A stretch of DNA of 64,000 nt from Deinococcales bacterium (lineage in GTDB: Bacteria > Deinococcota > Deinococci > Deinococcales > JAAFIG01). Positions within the stretch are counted from its first letter, which is position 1. Each line of letters begins with the position of its first letter. Below are positions 10,269-18,746 of the stretch, piece by piece. The stretch lies in contig JANYHH010000057.1 in the NCBI GenBank assembly GCA_025359505.1, positions 92,894-156,893 on the forward strand, given 5' to 3'. The notes beneath the pieces were generated by a model that had not been told where the DNA came from, did not search any database, and worked only from the letters and a program-made list of their open reading frames with translations. The translations under genes were made by a program, and so were the position numbers.

Positions 10269-11290
10269 GCTGGCCCGAGCAGCCCCCGCGTGATCGCCCG
10301 CATCATCAGCGGGCCCTCGTAGACGAAGCCGGTGTAAACCTGCACCAGCGCCGCCCCCAACTCCAAACGTTCGCGCACGTCGTCAGCCGTGGAAATCCCG
10401 CCGACCGAAACAATCGGCAGGCTCGAGTGAGCACGTAAAAACCGCAGCACCTCGAGCGAGCGTGTTTTGAGTGGTTTGCCGCTCAACCCGCCCGCTTGCT
10501 CGATGTTCGTCTTCAACCCGTCCCTCGAGACCGTCGTGTTCGTGGCAATGATCCCCGCGACGCCGTGACGATCGGTCAACTCGAGAATTTCCATAAGTTG
10601 CGATTCGCTCAGGTCTGGCGCGATTTTCAGCAGCAACGGCTTGGCGTGTGCCTGTAACTTCACGAACCCCATCACAGCACCGAGCAATTCCTCGAGCCGC
10701 GCTTTATCCTGCAACTCGCGCAAGCCCGGCGTGTTGGGGCTAGAGACGTTGACGACGAAGTAATCGCCGTACTCCCAGAGCCGCGCCAGACTGAGCAGGT
10801 AGTCGCTTGGTGCGTCCTCGAGACTGGTGATTTTGCTTTTCCCGAGGTTGATTCCGAGCGGCACGCGGGGCTGACCGTGCGAACGCTGCCAACGCCCGAG
10901 GGTCTGTGCCACCATGCCAGCGCCGTGGTTGTTGAAACCCATGCGGTTGATGATCGCCTCGTCGCTTGGCAATCTGAACATGCGCGGCGGCGGGTTGCCC
11001 GGCTGCGCGTGCGCGGTCACGCTGCCGACCTCCGCGAAGCCGAACCCCAACGCTGACCAGATCGGCAGCGCGAGCGCGTTCTTGTCCATGCCGGCCGCCA
11101 GCCCGACGGGATTCGGGAAGTGCAAGCCAAACGCTGTCACCTCGAGCCGACTGTCTGGGACGGCGCAGTAACGCCGGACGATCTCGAGCAACGGCTTTTG
11201 TCGCGCTGTCAGCGCTAAGCCTTTCATCACGAGATCGTGAACCAGTTCTGGCTCGAGTGAAAACAACAACGGTTTTAGTAAGGCGTACAT
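10256..11290 (-). CDS. pyrD: Dihydroorotate dehydrogenase, quinone-dependent class 2
   Basis: Fourth step of de novo pyrimidine synthesis: oxidises dihydroorotate to orotate and passes electrons to quinone at the inner membrane. The 344-residue protein has the class 2 N-terminal extension (LKPLLFSLEPELVHDLVMKGL), the FMN/substrate blocks NPVGLAAGMDKN and NRMGFNNHG, the catalytic-loop serine in VNVSSPNTPGL, and IVSVGGISTADD. A CTCGAG palindrome directly abuts the ATG. A TAGACT box lies 11 bases upstream. It converges on, and overlaps, the kinase gene. Confidence 0.96.
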   Translation of the reverse strand: MYALLKPLLFSLEPELVHDLVMKGLALTARQKPLLEIVRRYCAVPDSRLEVTAFGLHFPNPVGLAAGMDKNALALPIWSALGFGFAEVGSVTAHAQPGNPPPRMFRLPSDEAIINRMGFNNHGAGMVAQTLGRWQRSHGQPRVPLGINLGKSKITSLEDAPSDYLLSLARLWEYGDYFVVNVSSPNTPGLRELQDKARLEELLGAVMGFVKLQAHAKPLLLKIAPDLSESQLMEILELTDRHGVAGIIATNTTVSRDGLKTNIEQAGGLSGKPLKTRSLEVLRFLRAHSSLPIVSVGGISTADDVRERLELGAALVQVYTGFVYEGPLMMRAITRGLLGPAQAR

Positions 11291-11317
11291 CTCGAGGTGA
11301 GAGTCTACCGCGCTCGA

Positions 11318-11836
11318 TCAGATTTTCTCGGCGATCACGAATTGATTGAACCACGCCGCGATTTGCGCTTCGTGCGCCGCTGACCACAACGCGTAAACAG
11401 CCCTGACCCACGACTCGAGCCGAGTGCTGCGCTCGAGCGGCGTCGCAGCGGCGATCACGTCGGACACGGTGATCCCATGCGTCAGATCCGGCGGTGTCAG
11501 CCAGTGGAAGCGTTCATGCTTGGACATCTGGCTCGGGCGTCCGGGGCGTGAGCGCAACCACAGCGCCTGCGATGGTTTGAAACCGCGTTTCAACACGCCG
11601 TGCAACACCATCAGGTGAATCGCCACCGATTGCGTCGTTTGCGGCGAAAGTGTACCGGGGTGATGCACCGCGAACGCATCAACGCTCAGCGCAGCAAACG
11701 CTCCATGCTCGAGCAGACTTAACTCGTTAAATGCTGACCAGCACGCCGCGCTCGAGGTCATGTAACGGTGGATCGCGCCGTCAGGAATCGCGGGCAGCAC
11801 CGCGCCGCAACCCACGCACGTCTCGAGGTGACTCAT
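11318..11836 (-). CDS. DUF5946 family protein
   Basis: 172 residues from ATG at 11836. It has CVGCGAVLP, HRYMTSSAACWSAF and DAFAVHHPG, then SVAIHLMVLHGVLKRG, which match the conserved blocks of DUF5946, a family of unknown function with a putative CxxC metal site. The start overlaps the stop of the upstream gene as ATGA, so it is translationally coupled to it. An in-frame ATG five codons earlier is less likely. Confidence 0.75.
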   Translation of the reverse strand: MSHLETCVGCGAVLPAIPDGAIHRYMTSSAACWSAFNELSLLEHGAFAALSVDAFAVHHPGTLSPQTTQSVAIHLMVLHGVLKRGFKPSQALWLRSRPGRPSQMSKHERFHWLTPPDLTHGITVSDVIAAATPLERSTRLESWVRAVYALWSAAHEAQIAAWFNQFVIAEKI

Positions 11837-12579
11837 TGAAGGGCTTGCCACAGCGCCAACTCGAAGCCCGCTCGAGCGGACAGTCCCAGCGGTGGATAGC
11901 CCAGCTCCACGGCGACCGCATCGCCGTACAGTGCTGCCAACTGGGTTGGCTGATGGGTCGATTCCAGCAGCGGCTCGAGGACGGTACGGGTGTACTCGAG
12001 GTCATCGCTGTTCAGCGTGGGAAGGCGACCCGCGAACTTGGCGACGTAGCTTTCTTGCTGCATCATTGCTCGTAAAGTCTTCGGTTCACCGCGCTCCCAA
12101 AAATACGCGACCCTCGCGCAGCATTCCAGCACCTCGAGCCGCAGCGACTCGAGGCTCGGTGCTTCGCTGCTCCACAGCGGAATCGCCAGCCAACCCGTTG
12201 CTCTCACTCCCTCGAGTTTGAATCTGAAACCCGCGTCGTTGAAATGCCGATTCGTCCAACTGCCCTTGAGATCATCGACGATCACCAAGCCAACCTTCAA
12301 TGGTGGCCATTGAAGCTCGAGCCGCCGAGCCGCTTCCTCGAGCGTGGTCGTCACCAGAGTTTCAGCCTCGAGCGCGATCCACATTTCCAATGCCTCCAGT
12401 ACGTGATCCTTACCCATTGGGTTCATGTACACCAACGGCGGTTTTGCCAAGTCAGCCGTGCGCTCAGCGCCTCCGACGGTCATGTGTAGATACGCCTCGA
12501 AACGCTCAGGATTGCGCGGCAAGCGGTGGTAATCGCGCATCAGCACCAGCAGCGGCTCGAGGATAAACGGGTTTTGCAT
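11833..12579 (-). CDS. Conserved-looking hypothetical protein
   Basis: I do not recognise this 248-residue protein. It has no signal peptide, membrane segment or cysteine motif. The sequence is Leu/Glu-rich with a globular pattern (PPLVYMNPMGKDHVLEALEMW, LKVGLVIVDDLKGSWTNR, RVAYFWERGEPKTLRAM). It overlaps the DUF5946 gene by four bases (ATGA), so the two probably act together. The -10-like box is GAGAAT, six bases before the ATG and built on a CTCGAG. Reading frame support comes from the coupling and the absence of a better alternative. Confidence 0.65.
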   Translation of the reverse strand: MQNPFILEPLLVLMRDYHRLPRNPERFEAYLHMTVGGAERTADLAKPPLVYMNPMGKDHVLEALEMWIALEAETLVTTTLEEAARRLELQWPPLKVGLVIVDDLKGSWTNRHFNDAGFRFKLEGVRATGWLAIPLWSSEAPSLESLRLEVLECCARVAYFWERGEPKTLRAMMQQESYVAKFAGRLPTLNSDDLEYTRTVLEPLLESTHQPTQLAALYGDAVAVELGYPPLGLSARAGFELALWQALQ

Positions 12580-12644
12580 GCGGGCATTCTCGAGGATTGG
12601 CGGCTCGGGTGCATCTGGGATATCTGGGATATGGCGTAGCCAAC

Positions 12645-12657
12645 CCTGCCCCTACGG
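12645..12657. repeat. Half-copy of the GTAGGGGCG palindromic repeat
   Basis: CCCTGCCCCTACGG matches one arm of the dispersed palindromes at 14187, 16896, 38887, 61204 and 61271. No second arm is seen here. Confidence 0.4.
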
Positions 12658-12701
12658 ATACAGTGCGGCTCGAGCGGTAGTAGACCCGTCACCTCGAGCG
12701 G

Positions 12702-12707
12702 TAGAAT
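12702..12707 (+). promoter_or_regulatory. -10 box of leaderless ffh mRNA
   Basis: TAGAAT ends six bases before the ffh ATG, leaving no room for a Shine-Dalgarno. The 12-base string CTCGAGCGGTAG occurs twice, 23 bases apart (12670 and 12693); the second copy runs into the -10 box. Confidence 0.6.
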
Positions 12708-12713
12708 CAAACC

Positions 12714-14033
12714 ATGTTCGAGAACCTTGGCAACAAACTACAAGACATTTTTGACAAACTCAAAACTCGAGGCAAGCTCAGTGACGCCGATGTCAAAGCC
12801 GCTTTGCGCGAGGTGCGCGTCGCGCTCTTGGAAGCCGATGTCAACTTCGCGGTTGCCAAAGATTTCGTGGCTCGGGTGCAAGAAAAAGCCATTGGGCAAG
12901 ATGTCCTGACCTCACTGACGCCGGGGCAAACGGTCATTAAGATCGTCTTCGACGAGCTGCGCGAGATGCTCGGCGGCGAGGCGGTGCAGCCGCTCTTAAA
13001 AAACGAGCGCAACGTTTGGTTCATGGTCGGCTTGCAGGGTGCGGGTAAGACCACGACGACTGGCAAGCTTGCAGCGATGTACAAGTCCAAGGGTCGCCGC
13101 CCGTTGCTGGTCGCAGCCGATACACAACGCCCGGCGGCAAGGGATCAGCTCAAAGTCTTGGGCGCTCAGGTCGGCGTACCCGTGCTCGAGGTGGGCGACA
13201 ACGAATCGCCCGCCACCACGAGGGCGCGGCTCGAGGCATATCTAAAAACGAACTTTCACGATTTGGTGATCGTAGACACCGCCGGGCGCTTGCAGGTCGA
13301 CGAGGCGCTGATGGACGCGCTGGCGGACTTGAAGACGCAACTCGAGCCATCGGAAACCTTCCTCGTGGTGGACGCGATGACGGGACAGCAGGCGCTGAAC
13401 GTCTCCGAAGCTTTCGATGCGAGAATCGGCGTGTCTGGACTGATCCTCAGTAAACTCGACGGTGATGCGAGGGGCGGCGCGGCACTCAGCGCGAGGGCCG
13501 TGACCGGCAAGCCGATCATGTTCGCGGGCGTCAGCGAGAAAATCGGCGGTCTCGAGCCGTTCTACCCCGACAGGATCGCGCAGCGCATTCTGGGCATGGG
13601 CGACGTGATGACGCTGATCGAAAAGGCGCAAGCGGCTGACCTGAAAGCCTTCGCGCCGAAAAAACCCAATGAATTCGACTTTGAAGACCTGCTTGAGCAG
13701 CTACGCAATATCCAGAAGATGGGCCCCATCGGTGATCTGGTCAAAATGATCCCCGGCATGAGCCGGATGCTGCCCGCCGACATCAACGTCGACGACAAGC
13801 AATTCAAGCGCATCGAGGCAATTATCCAAAGCATGACCAACAAGGAGCGTCGCAACCCCAAGTTGATCGACGGGCAGCGCCGCAAACGCATCGCGCTGGG
13901 CAGCGGCATGAGCGTACAGGAAGTCAACCGCATCATCAAAATGCACGACTCGATGAAGGACATGATGAAAATGATGCGCGGCACGAAAGGGCGCGGATTG
14001 GCGCAGATGATGGGCGGACGACTGGGGCGGTAG
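12714..14033 (+). CDS. ffh: Signal recognition particle protein Ffh
   Basis: The GTPase subunit of the signal recognition particle, which targets nascent membrane proteins to FtsY and the Sec translocon. The 439 residues comprise the N domain, the G domain ([54 protein letters not shown]) and a methionine-rich M domain (residues ~330-439, [19 protein letters not shown]) that binds signal peptides and 4.5S RNA. Length and motif order are normal. The message appears leaderless. No SRP RNA gene was recognised nearby. Confidence 0.97.
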   Translation: MFENLGNKLQDIFDKLKTRGKLSDADVKAALREVRVALLEADVNFAVAKDFVARVQEKAIGQDVLTSLTPGQTVIKIVFDELREMLGGEAVQPLLKNERNVWFMVGLQGAGKTTTTGKLAAMYKSKGRRPLLVAADTQRPAARDQLKVLGAQVGVPVLEVGDNESPATTRARLEAYLKTNFHDLVIVDTAGRLQVDEALMDALADLKTQLEPSETFLVVDAMTGQQALNVSEAFDARIGVSGLILSKLDGDARGGAALSARAVTGKPIMFAGVSEKIGGLEPFYPDRIAQRILGMGDVMTLIEKAQAADLKAFAPKKPNEFDFEDLLEQLRNIQKMGPIGDLVKMIPGMSRMLPADINVDDKQFKRIEAIIQSMTNKERRNPKLIDGQRRKRIALGSGMSVQEVNRIIKMHDSMKDMMKMMRGTKGRGLAQMMGGRLGR

Positions 14034-14095
14034 ACGCTCGAGGCTGCTCTGAATTGCGGCAAACAAAAACGCGCTCGAGACCGATTTTCCGTAGA

Positions 14096-14113
14096 GGCGA
14101 ATGGCCATTCGCC
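14096..14113. repeat. 18-bp perfect palindrome, GTAGAGGCGAAT type
   Basis: GGCGAATGGCCATTCGCC is a perfect palindrome preceded by GTAGA. It is a diverged member of the dispersed GTAGGGGCG family, downstream of ffh. Confidence 0.5.
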
Positions 14114-14186
14114 CGGCCACCAAATGGCGCGGTTGCAACGTACCTCGAGACTCGAGTTCTAGGGGGGCAGGGCGCAAGTCGAGCGT

Positions 14187-14216
14187 CGTAGGGGCGAGGC
14201 GTGCCTCGCCCCTACG
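14187..14216. repeat. GTAGGGGCG palindromic repeat
   Basis: Two perfect 14-base arms (CGTAGGGGCGAGGC and its complement) are separated by GT. It lies 39 bases upstream of the amidohydrolase start and could act as a hairpin separating this transcript from ffh. Confidence 0.65.
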
Positions 14217-14242
14217 GTTGATTGCGGCTCGAGGTGTCGCGT

Positions 14243-14248
14243 TAAAAT
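14243..14248 (+). promoter_or_regulatory. -10 box of leaderless amidohydrolase mRNA
   Basis: TAAAAT, six bases before the ATG at 14255. No Shine-Dalgarno is present. Confidence 0.55.
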
Positions 14249-14254
14249 CGCGTC

Positions 14255-15619
14255 ATGGCTGATTACGCGATTCGCGGGGAGATCGTTACTGAAGCGGGTG
14301 TGCTGCACGATGCTTACCTGACCGTGCGGGGCGAAAAAATCAGCGGTATCTCGAGCGACGCGCCAGACGGTCTCGAGGTGATGGATTCAAGCGGCTGCTA
14401 CGTGCTGCCCGGCGGCGTGGACGCGCACGTTCACAGCAACTCGAGTCTCGTCAATCCCGAGGGTTGGACGCGGATCACGCAGTGCGCGGCCGCCGGCGGC
14501 GTGACGACCATCACCGATATGCCGTATGACTCGCCCGTGCCGACGACGACAGCGGCGCGGTTGCTGGCGAAGGTTGCCGCCCTCGAGCGTGAAGGCGTGG
14601 TGGACGTGGCGCTGTACGGCACGGTGCAGAAATTTGGCGGCGCGGCGCAGGTGGCAGGGCTAGTCAATGCTGGGGCGTGTGCGCTCAAATTATCCACCTA
14701 TGAAACCGATCCAGAGCGCTTCCCGAAGATCACTGATCTCGAGATCACGCGAATCTTCGATGCGCTCGCCGAGCTGCCCAACGGCAGAAACGTTCCCGTG
14801 GCGTTTCACGCCGAGAACATGGAACTGGTCGACGCGCTGGTCGCGGAGTTGCGCCCGCTCGGTGAGGGCGACGGAATTTTGCACGCGCAGAGCCGCCCGG
14901 AGTTGTCGGAGATCACCGATGTTTACAAGTTGCTCGAGTTGGCGCGGGGCAGAGACGTGCATCTGCACATCGCGCATCTGACCGTGCCGCACATCTTCGA
15001 GGTGCTTGAAGCCGCTCGAGCCGATGGGATTCACGTGACGGCTGAGACCTGCATTCACTATTTGATGCTCACTGAGAGCGAGTTGACCCGGCAGCGCGGT
15101 TTTGCGAAGTGCAACCCGCCGCTCAGATCGAGCCAGACGCGGGAAGGCTTGTGGCAGCAGTTGCTCGAGGGGCGAATTGAGTTCGTCACGACCGATCACG
15201 CGCCTTGGTCGCCGGAGCTTAAAAACCGACCTAATATTTTTGACAACAAATCCGGTCTGCCCGGTTTGGAGACGCTACTGCCGCTGCTGATGAGCGCGGG
15301 TGTGCTCGAGCGCGGGTTATCACTCGAGCGTTTCGCCTTGCTGACCGCGACCAATCCGGCGAAATGGGCGAATTTGTACCCGCAAAAGGGAGCGCTGCGG
15401 GTCGGGGCGGACGCGGATGTCGTGATTTTCGATCCTCGAGTTTCGCATACAATCAAGGCATCGGACTCGTACAGCATCGCGCAGCACAGCGTTTACGAGG
15501 GCTTAGAGCTGCGCGGTAAAATTGTGCGGACGATCGCACGGGGTGAAACGGTTTTTGACGGCTCGAGCGTCGTTGGACAGGCGGGGCGGGCGCGGTTCGT
15601 GCGTCCGCAGTTCACGTGA
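14255..15619 (+). CDS. Hydantoinase/allantoinase-family cyclic amidohydrolase (candidate hydantoin-5-propionate hydrolase)
   Basis: A 454-residue dihydroorotase-superfamily enzyme that opens cyclic ureides. The binuclear metal site is complete: His58 and His60 (DAHVHSN), carboxylatable Lys145 (ACALKLSTY), His185 (FHAENME), His241 (HIAHLT) and Asp314 (TTDHAPW). On family alone it could be an allantoinase or dihydropyrimidinase. The neighbours (M20 carbamoylase, urocanase-like, DUF917, HutH-like and betaine importer) fit the hydantoin-ring-opening step of ergothioneine breakdown, giving N-carbamoyl-glutamate. Seen: fold and metal ligands. Inferred: the substrate. Confidence 0.85.
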   Translation: MADYAIRGEIVTEAGVLHDAYLTVRGEKISGISSDAPDGLEVMDSSGCYVLPGGVDAHVHSNSSLVNPEGWTRITQCAAAGGVTTITDMPYDSPVPTTTAARLLAKVAALEREGVVDVALYGTVQKFGGAAQVAGLVNAGACALKLSTYETDPERFPKITDLEITRIFDALAELPNGRNVPVAFHAENMELVDALVAELRPLGEGDGILHAQSRPELSEITDVYKLLELARGRDVHLHIAHLTVPHIFEVLEAARADGIHVTAETCIHYLMLTESELTRQRGFAKCNPPLRSSQTREGLWQQLLEGRIEFVTTDHAPWSPELKNRPNIFDNKSGLPGLETLLPLLMSAGVLERGLSLERFALLTATNPAKWANLYPQKGALRVGADADVVIFDPRVSHTIKASDSYSIAQHSVYEGLELRGKIVRTIARGETVFDGSSVVGQAGRARFVRPQFT

Positions 15620-15629
15620 AGGTCAACAC

Positions 15630-16850
15630 GTGAAAATCAATGCAGAGCGCTTTCTGGCGCGGTTCGCGGCGTTGTCCGCGCTCACCGTGCAACCGCCGTT
15701 CACGCGCCGAGCCTTTACTCCAACCTATCTCGAGGGTCGAATGTGGCTCAATGCTCAGATGCTCGAGGCGGGATTGAGCGTTGCATTGGACGCGGGCGCG
15801 AACCTGATCGGGCGGCGCGAGGGGACGCGCTCGAGTCGCGCTTTGGTGACGGGATCGCACATTGATACGGTCGTCGGTGGCGGGCGCTTTGATGGAATCT
15901 TGGGCGTGTTATCAGCGCTCGAGGCCGCCCAGACATTGGCGGATCACGATGTGCAACTGCACCACGCCCTCGAGATCGTGGATTTTTTGAGCGAAGAACC
16001 CAGCGATTACGGCGCAAGCTGTATCGGTTCGCGCTCGTGGGCGGGCACGCTGTCTGGCGCGATGCTCAAAGCGACGAACGGGGTAGGGGAGACCCTGAGC
16101 GCCGCGATCGATCGCATGGGCGGAGATGCTTTGCAACTGGGAACGCCACTGCGCTCGAGCGACCAGCTTGTCGCGTATGTTGAGCTGCACATCGAGCAGG
16201 GCAGGGTACTGGAATCAGTCGGCGCGGACGTTGGTGAGGTCACGGGGATCGTGGCGATTCAGCGCTTTGAATTGGTGTTCACGGGTCGCGCCGACCACGC
16301 GGGCACGACGCCGATGCTGATGCGCTCGGACGCACTGGTCGCCGCGTCGCGCTTCACCGCAAATTTAAGTGATGCAGCGCGGCTCGAGGCTGGGATCGTC
16401 GCCACGGTCGGGCGGCTGGCGGTAGCGCCCAACAACTCCAATGTCGTGCCGGGCAGCGTGCGCCTGACTTTTGAAGCGCGGTCGCTCGAGGTGGCAAGAC
16501 TCGAGGTGTTCTGCGGTTCAGCCCTCGAGCTGGCCCGTGACGCGGCACGACTCGAGAGCGTCAGGCTCGAGTCGACGCAGGTTTCGACCGCCGCGCCGCT
16601 GATCGCTGACGCTCGCGTCCGCGCCGCGATTCGGCATGCGGCTCAGGGCGTGCATTGCCTAGCGTTGCCGAGCGGCGCGGGTCACGACGCGATGCAGGTT
16701 GGGAGATTATGTCCGGCGGGCATGATTTTCGTCCCGTGTGAGGGTGGGCGCAGCCACTCGCAGGACGAGTTCAGCACACCCGCGCAGCTCGTGATCGGCG
16801 CTCAGGTGCTGCTCAACACGATCCTCGAGCTTGATCGCGTTTTTGCGTGA
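15630..16850 (+). CDS. M20 amidase, hydantoinase/carbamoylase family (candidate N-carbamoyl-glutamate amidohydrolase)
   Basis: 406 residues from GTG at 15630, ten bases after the amidohydrolase stop, with GAAGG about seven bases upstream. Dinuclear metal motifs of the AllC/HyuC/beta-ureidopropionase group are present: GSHIDTVVGGGRFDGILG, FLSEEPSDYGASCIGS, VELHIEQGRVLE and GAGHDAMQVG, with the dimerisation domain in between (FTGRADHAGTTPM). It removes the carbamoyl group, releasing CO2 and ammonia. Placed right after a hydantoinase, it should finish the route from hydantoin-propionate to glutamate. Allantoate amidohydrolase is the main alternative. Confidence 0.85.
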   Translation: MKINAERFLARFAALSALTVQPPFTRRAFTPTYLEGRMWLNAQMLEAGLSVALDAGANLIGRREGTRSSRALVTGSHIDTVVGGGRFDGILGVLSALEAAQTLADHDVQLHHALEIVDFLSEEPSDYGASCIGSRSWAGTLSGAMLKATNGVGETLSAAIDRMGGDALQLGTPLRSSDQLVAYVELHIEQGRVLESVGADVGEVTGIVAIQRFELVFTGRADHAGTTPMLMRSDALVAASRFTANLSDAARLEAGIVATVGRLAVAPNNSNVVPGSVRLTFEARSLEVARLEVFCGSALELARDAARLESVRLESTQVSTAAPLIADARVRAAIRHAAQGVHCLALPSGAGHDAMQVGRLCPAGMIFVPCEGGRSHSQDEFSTPAQLVIGAQVLLNTILELDRVFA

Positions 16851-16895
16851 TTTCTCGAGCTGAGAATTTATTGAATGCGTGAACCACAAACCGTA

Positions 16896-16917
16896 GGGGC
16901 GAGCGGCCGCTCGCCCC
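16896..16917. repeat. GTAGGGGCG palindromic repeat, 22-bp perfect palindrome
   Basis: GGGGCGAGC followed by GGCC and its complement, preceded by CCGTA. It sits in the 177-bp gap between the M20 amidase and the urocanase-like gene. A TAGATT box downstream, near 17000, could start a second transcript. Confidence 0.65.
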
Positions 16918-17027
16918 TGCCACCGCGCCGCCCCATTCCAACTCGGCGTGAAGTCTCGAGGGCGACAGTTCCGTACATCCCAGACGGGTTAGATTAACCA
17001 GACTTTCAACGAAGGAGCATTCCACGC

Positions 17028-18746
17028 ATGACACAGGCAACCCTCGAGTCCATCCCCATTCCTACCCCAACGCTCGAGCGCCCGATCGTCGCGCAGCGCG
17101 GGGGCACACTCCGCACGAAAAGCTGGCGCACCGAAGGGCTGCTGCGGATGCTCGAGAACGTCTTGGAAGTCGGCGAAAACCCACGCAATCTGGTCGTGTA
17201 CGCCGCGCTGGGCAAAGCCGCGCGGGACTGGGCGTCCTACGAGCGCATCCGCAAGGCGTTGATTGAGCTGGCCGACGACGAGACGCTGATGATTCAGTCG
17301 GGCAAACCAATTGGCGTATTTCAAACGCACGCTGGCGCACCGAGGGTGCTACTGGCGAACTCCAATTTGGTGGGGCGCTGGGCGACGACCGAACACTTTT
17401 ACGAGTTGTACGCCAAGGGCAAGATCGCGTGGGGTGGGCTGACGGCTGGGTGTTGGCAGTACATCGGCTTTCAGGGCGTGTTGCAAGGAACCTTTGAGAC
17501 GTTCGGAGCGCTGGCTCGAGTCGAGTTTGGCGTGGACGACCTGCGCGGGCGGCTGGTGGTGACGGCTGGCTTGGGCGGCATGGGCAGCGCTCAACCGTTG
17601 GCGCTGACGATGTTGCACGCGGTGAGCATCACGGCTGAAGTCAGCGCGACTCGGGCGTTGGCGCGGCGCGATGCGGGGCTGGTGCAGCACGTCACGAGTG
17701 ACCTCGAAGAGGCGCTAAAAATTGCGCTCGAGGCGAGGGACAGGGGAGAAGCGTGCAGCGTTGCATGGATCGGGAATGCGGTCACGCTGCTCGAGACGTT
17801 ACTCGAGCGCGGGATCAAGCCCGATGTCGTGACCGACATGACCAGCGCCCACGATGCGCTGCACGGGTACGTGCCGCAGGGTGTGACGCTCGAGGAAGCG
17901 GCGGTGTTGCGCGAGTCGTTTCCGGAGCGCTTGGTGCAGCACAGCCGCGACAGCATGGTGCGGCACGTGCAATTGATGCTCGAGCATCGTGATCGCGGCA
18001 GCATCGTTTTTGATTACGGCAATAACTTGCGCTCCCAAGCCAGAGATCACGGCTTTCCGCAAGCGTTCGAGATCAAGGTGTTCACTGAAAGCTACCTGCG
18101 CGATTTATTCGCTCGAGGCATTGGGCCGTTCAGGTGGGTGGCGCTGAGCGGCGATCCGGCCGACATCCGCTGGACGGACGCCCTGTTGGAGCGCTTGTAT
18201 CCAGATCATGCCAACATTCAGCGCTGGATCGCGGCGGCGCGGGCCCACGTGCCGTTTCAGGGACTGGCGGCTCGCACCGCGTGGCTCGGACACGGGCAGC
18301 GCACGCAAGTTGCATTGGAGATCAACGTGGCTGTCGCTCGAGGGGACTTGAGCGCCCCAGTCGCTTTCAGCCGCGATCATTTGGACGCGGGGTCGATGGC
18401 GCACCCGAACATCATGACAGAGAATTTGAAGGATGGGACTGACGCGGTGGCGGACTGGCCGATCCTCAACGCGCTGCTGCTGACCTCGAGTGGGGCTGAT
18501 CTGGTGGCCGTGCATTCGGGCGGTGGCGGCTACGCGGGGTACATGACCAGCGCGGGCGTGACGACCATTGCCGATGGTAGCGCGGATGCGGCTGAGCGCT
18601 TGAAGCGCGTGATGAACAACGACACGGGCTGGGGCGTGCTGCGTTACGCCGACGCTGGGTATGAGGCTTCGATCCAAACGGCAACGGAGGCTGGGCTGCA
18701 AGCGCTCGGACTCGAGGTCGACGCGGTGAACGAGGGGAGACCATGA
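17028..18746 (+). CDS. Urocanate hydratase-family protein (candidate thiourocanate hydratase)
   Basis: 572 residues with the urocanase fold and NAD+ site (LTAGLGGMGSAQPLA) and conserved blocks LVVYAALGKAARDW, QSGKPIGVFQTH, GIGPFRWVALSGDP and HLDAGSMAHPN. It departs from ordinary HutU at sites I remember as invariant. FQGLPARICW becomes FQGLAARTAW, losing the active-site-region Cys (Cys410 in Pseudomonas). HHGGGVGMGFSQHSG becomes HSGGGGYAGYMTSAG. TAGSWIYIG becomes TAGCWQYIG. These changes fit a modified imidazole such as (S-methyl)thiourocanate rather than urocanate. AAGGAG precedes the ATG. Its stop overlaps the DUF917 start (ATGA). Confidence 0.85.
   Translation: MTQATLESIPIPTPTLERPIVAQRGGTLRTKSWRTEGLLRMLENVLEVGENPRNLVVYAALGKAARDWASYERIRKALIELADDETLMIQSGKPIGVFQTHAGAPRVLLANSNLVGRWATTEHFYELYAKGKIAWGGLTAGCWQYIGFQGVLQGTFETFGALARVEFGVDDLRGRLVVTAGLGGMGSAQPLALTMLHAVSITAEVSATRALARRDAGLVQHVTSDLEEALKIALEARDRGEACSVAWIGNAVTLLETLLERGIKPDVVTDMTSAHDALHGYVPQGVTLEEAAVLRESFPERLVQHSRDSMVRHVQLMLEHRDRGSIVFDYGNNLRSQARDHGFPQAFEIKVFTESYLRDLFARGIGPFRWVALSGDPADIRWTDALLERLYPDHANIQRWIAAARAHVPFQGLAARTAWLGHGQRTQVALEINVAVARGDLSAPVAFSRDHLDAGSMAHPNIMTENLKDGTDAVADWPILNALLLTSSGADLVAVHSGGGGYAGYMTSAGVTTIADGSADAAERLKRVMNNDTGWGVLRYADAGYEASIQTATEAGLQALGLEVDAVNEGRP

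Noticed and set aside
14255..16850. Allantoin degradation pair (AllB/AllC)
   Set aside because: The families allow it, but no ureidoglycolate or other purine-degradation gene is nearby, and the genes that follow fit a hydantoin-propionate route.
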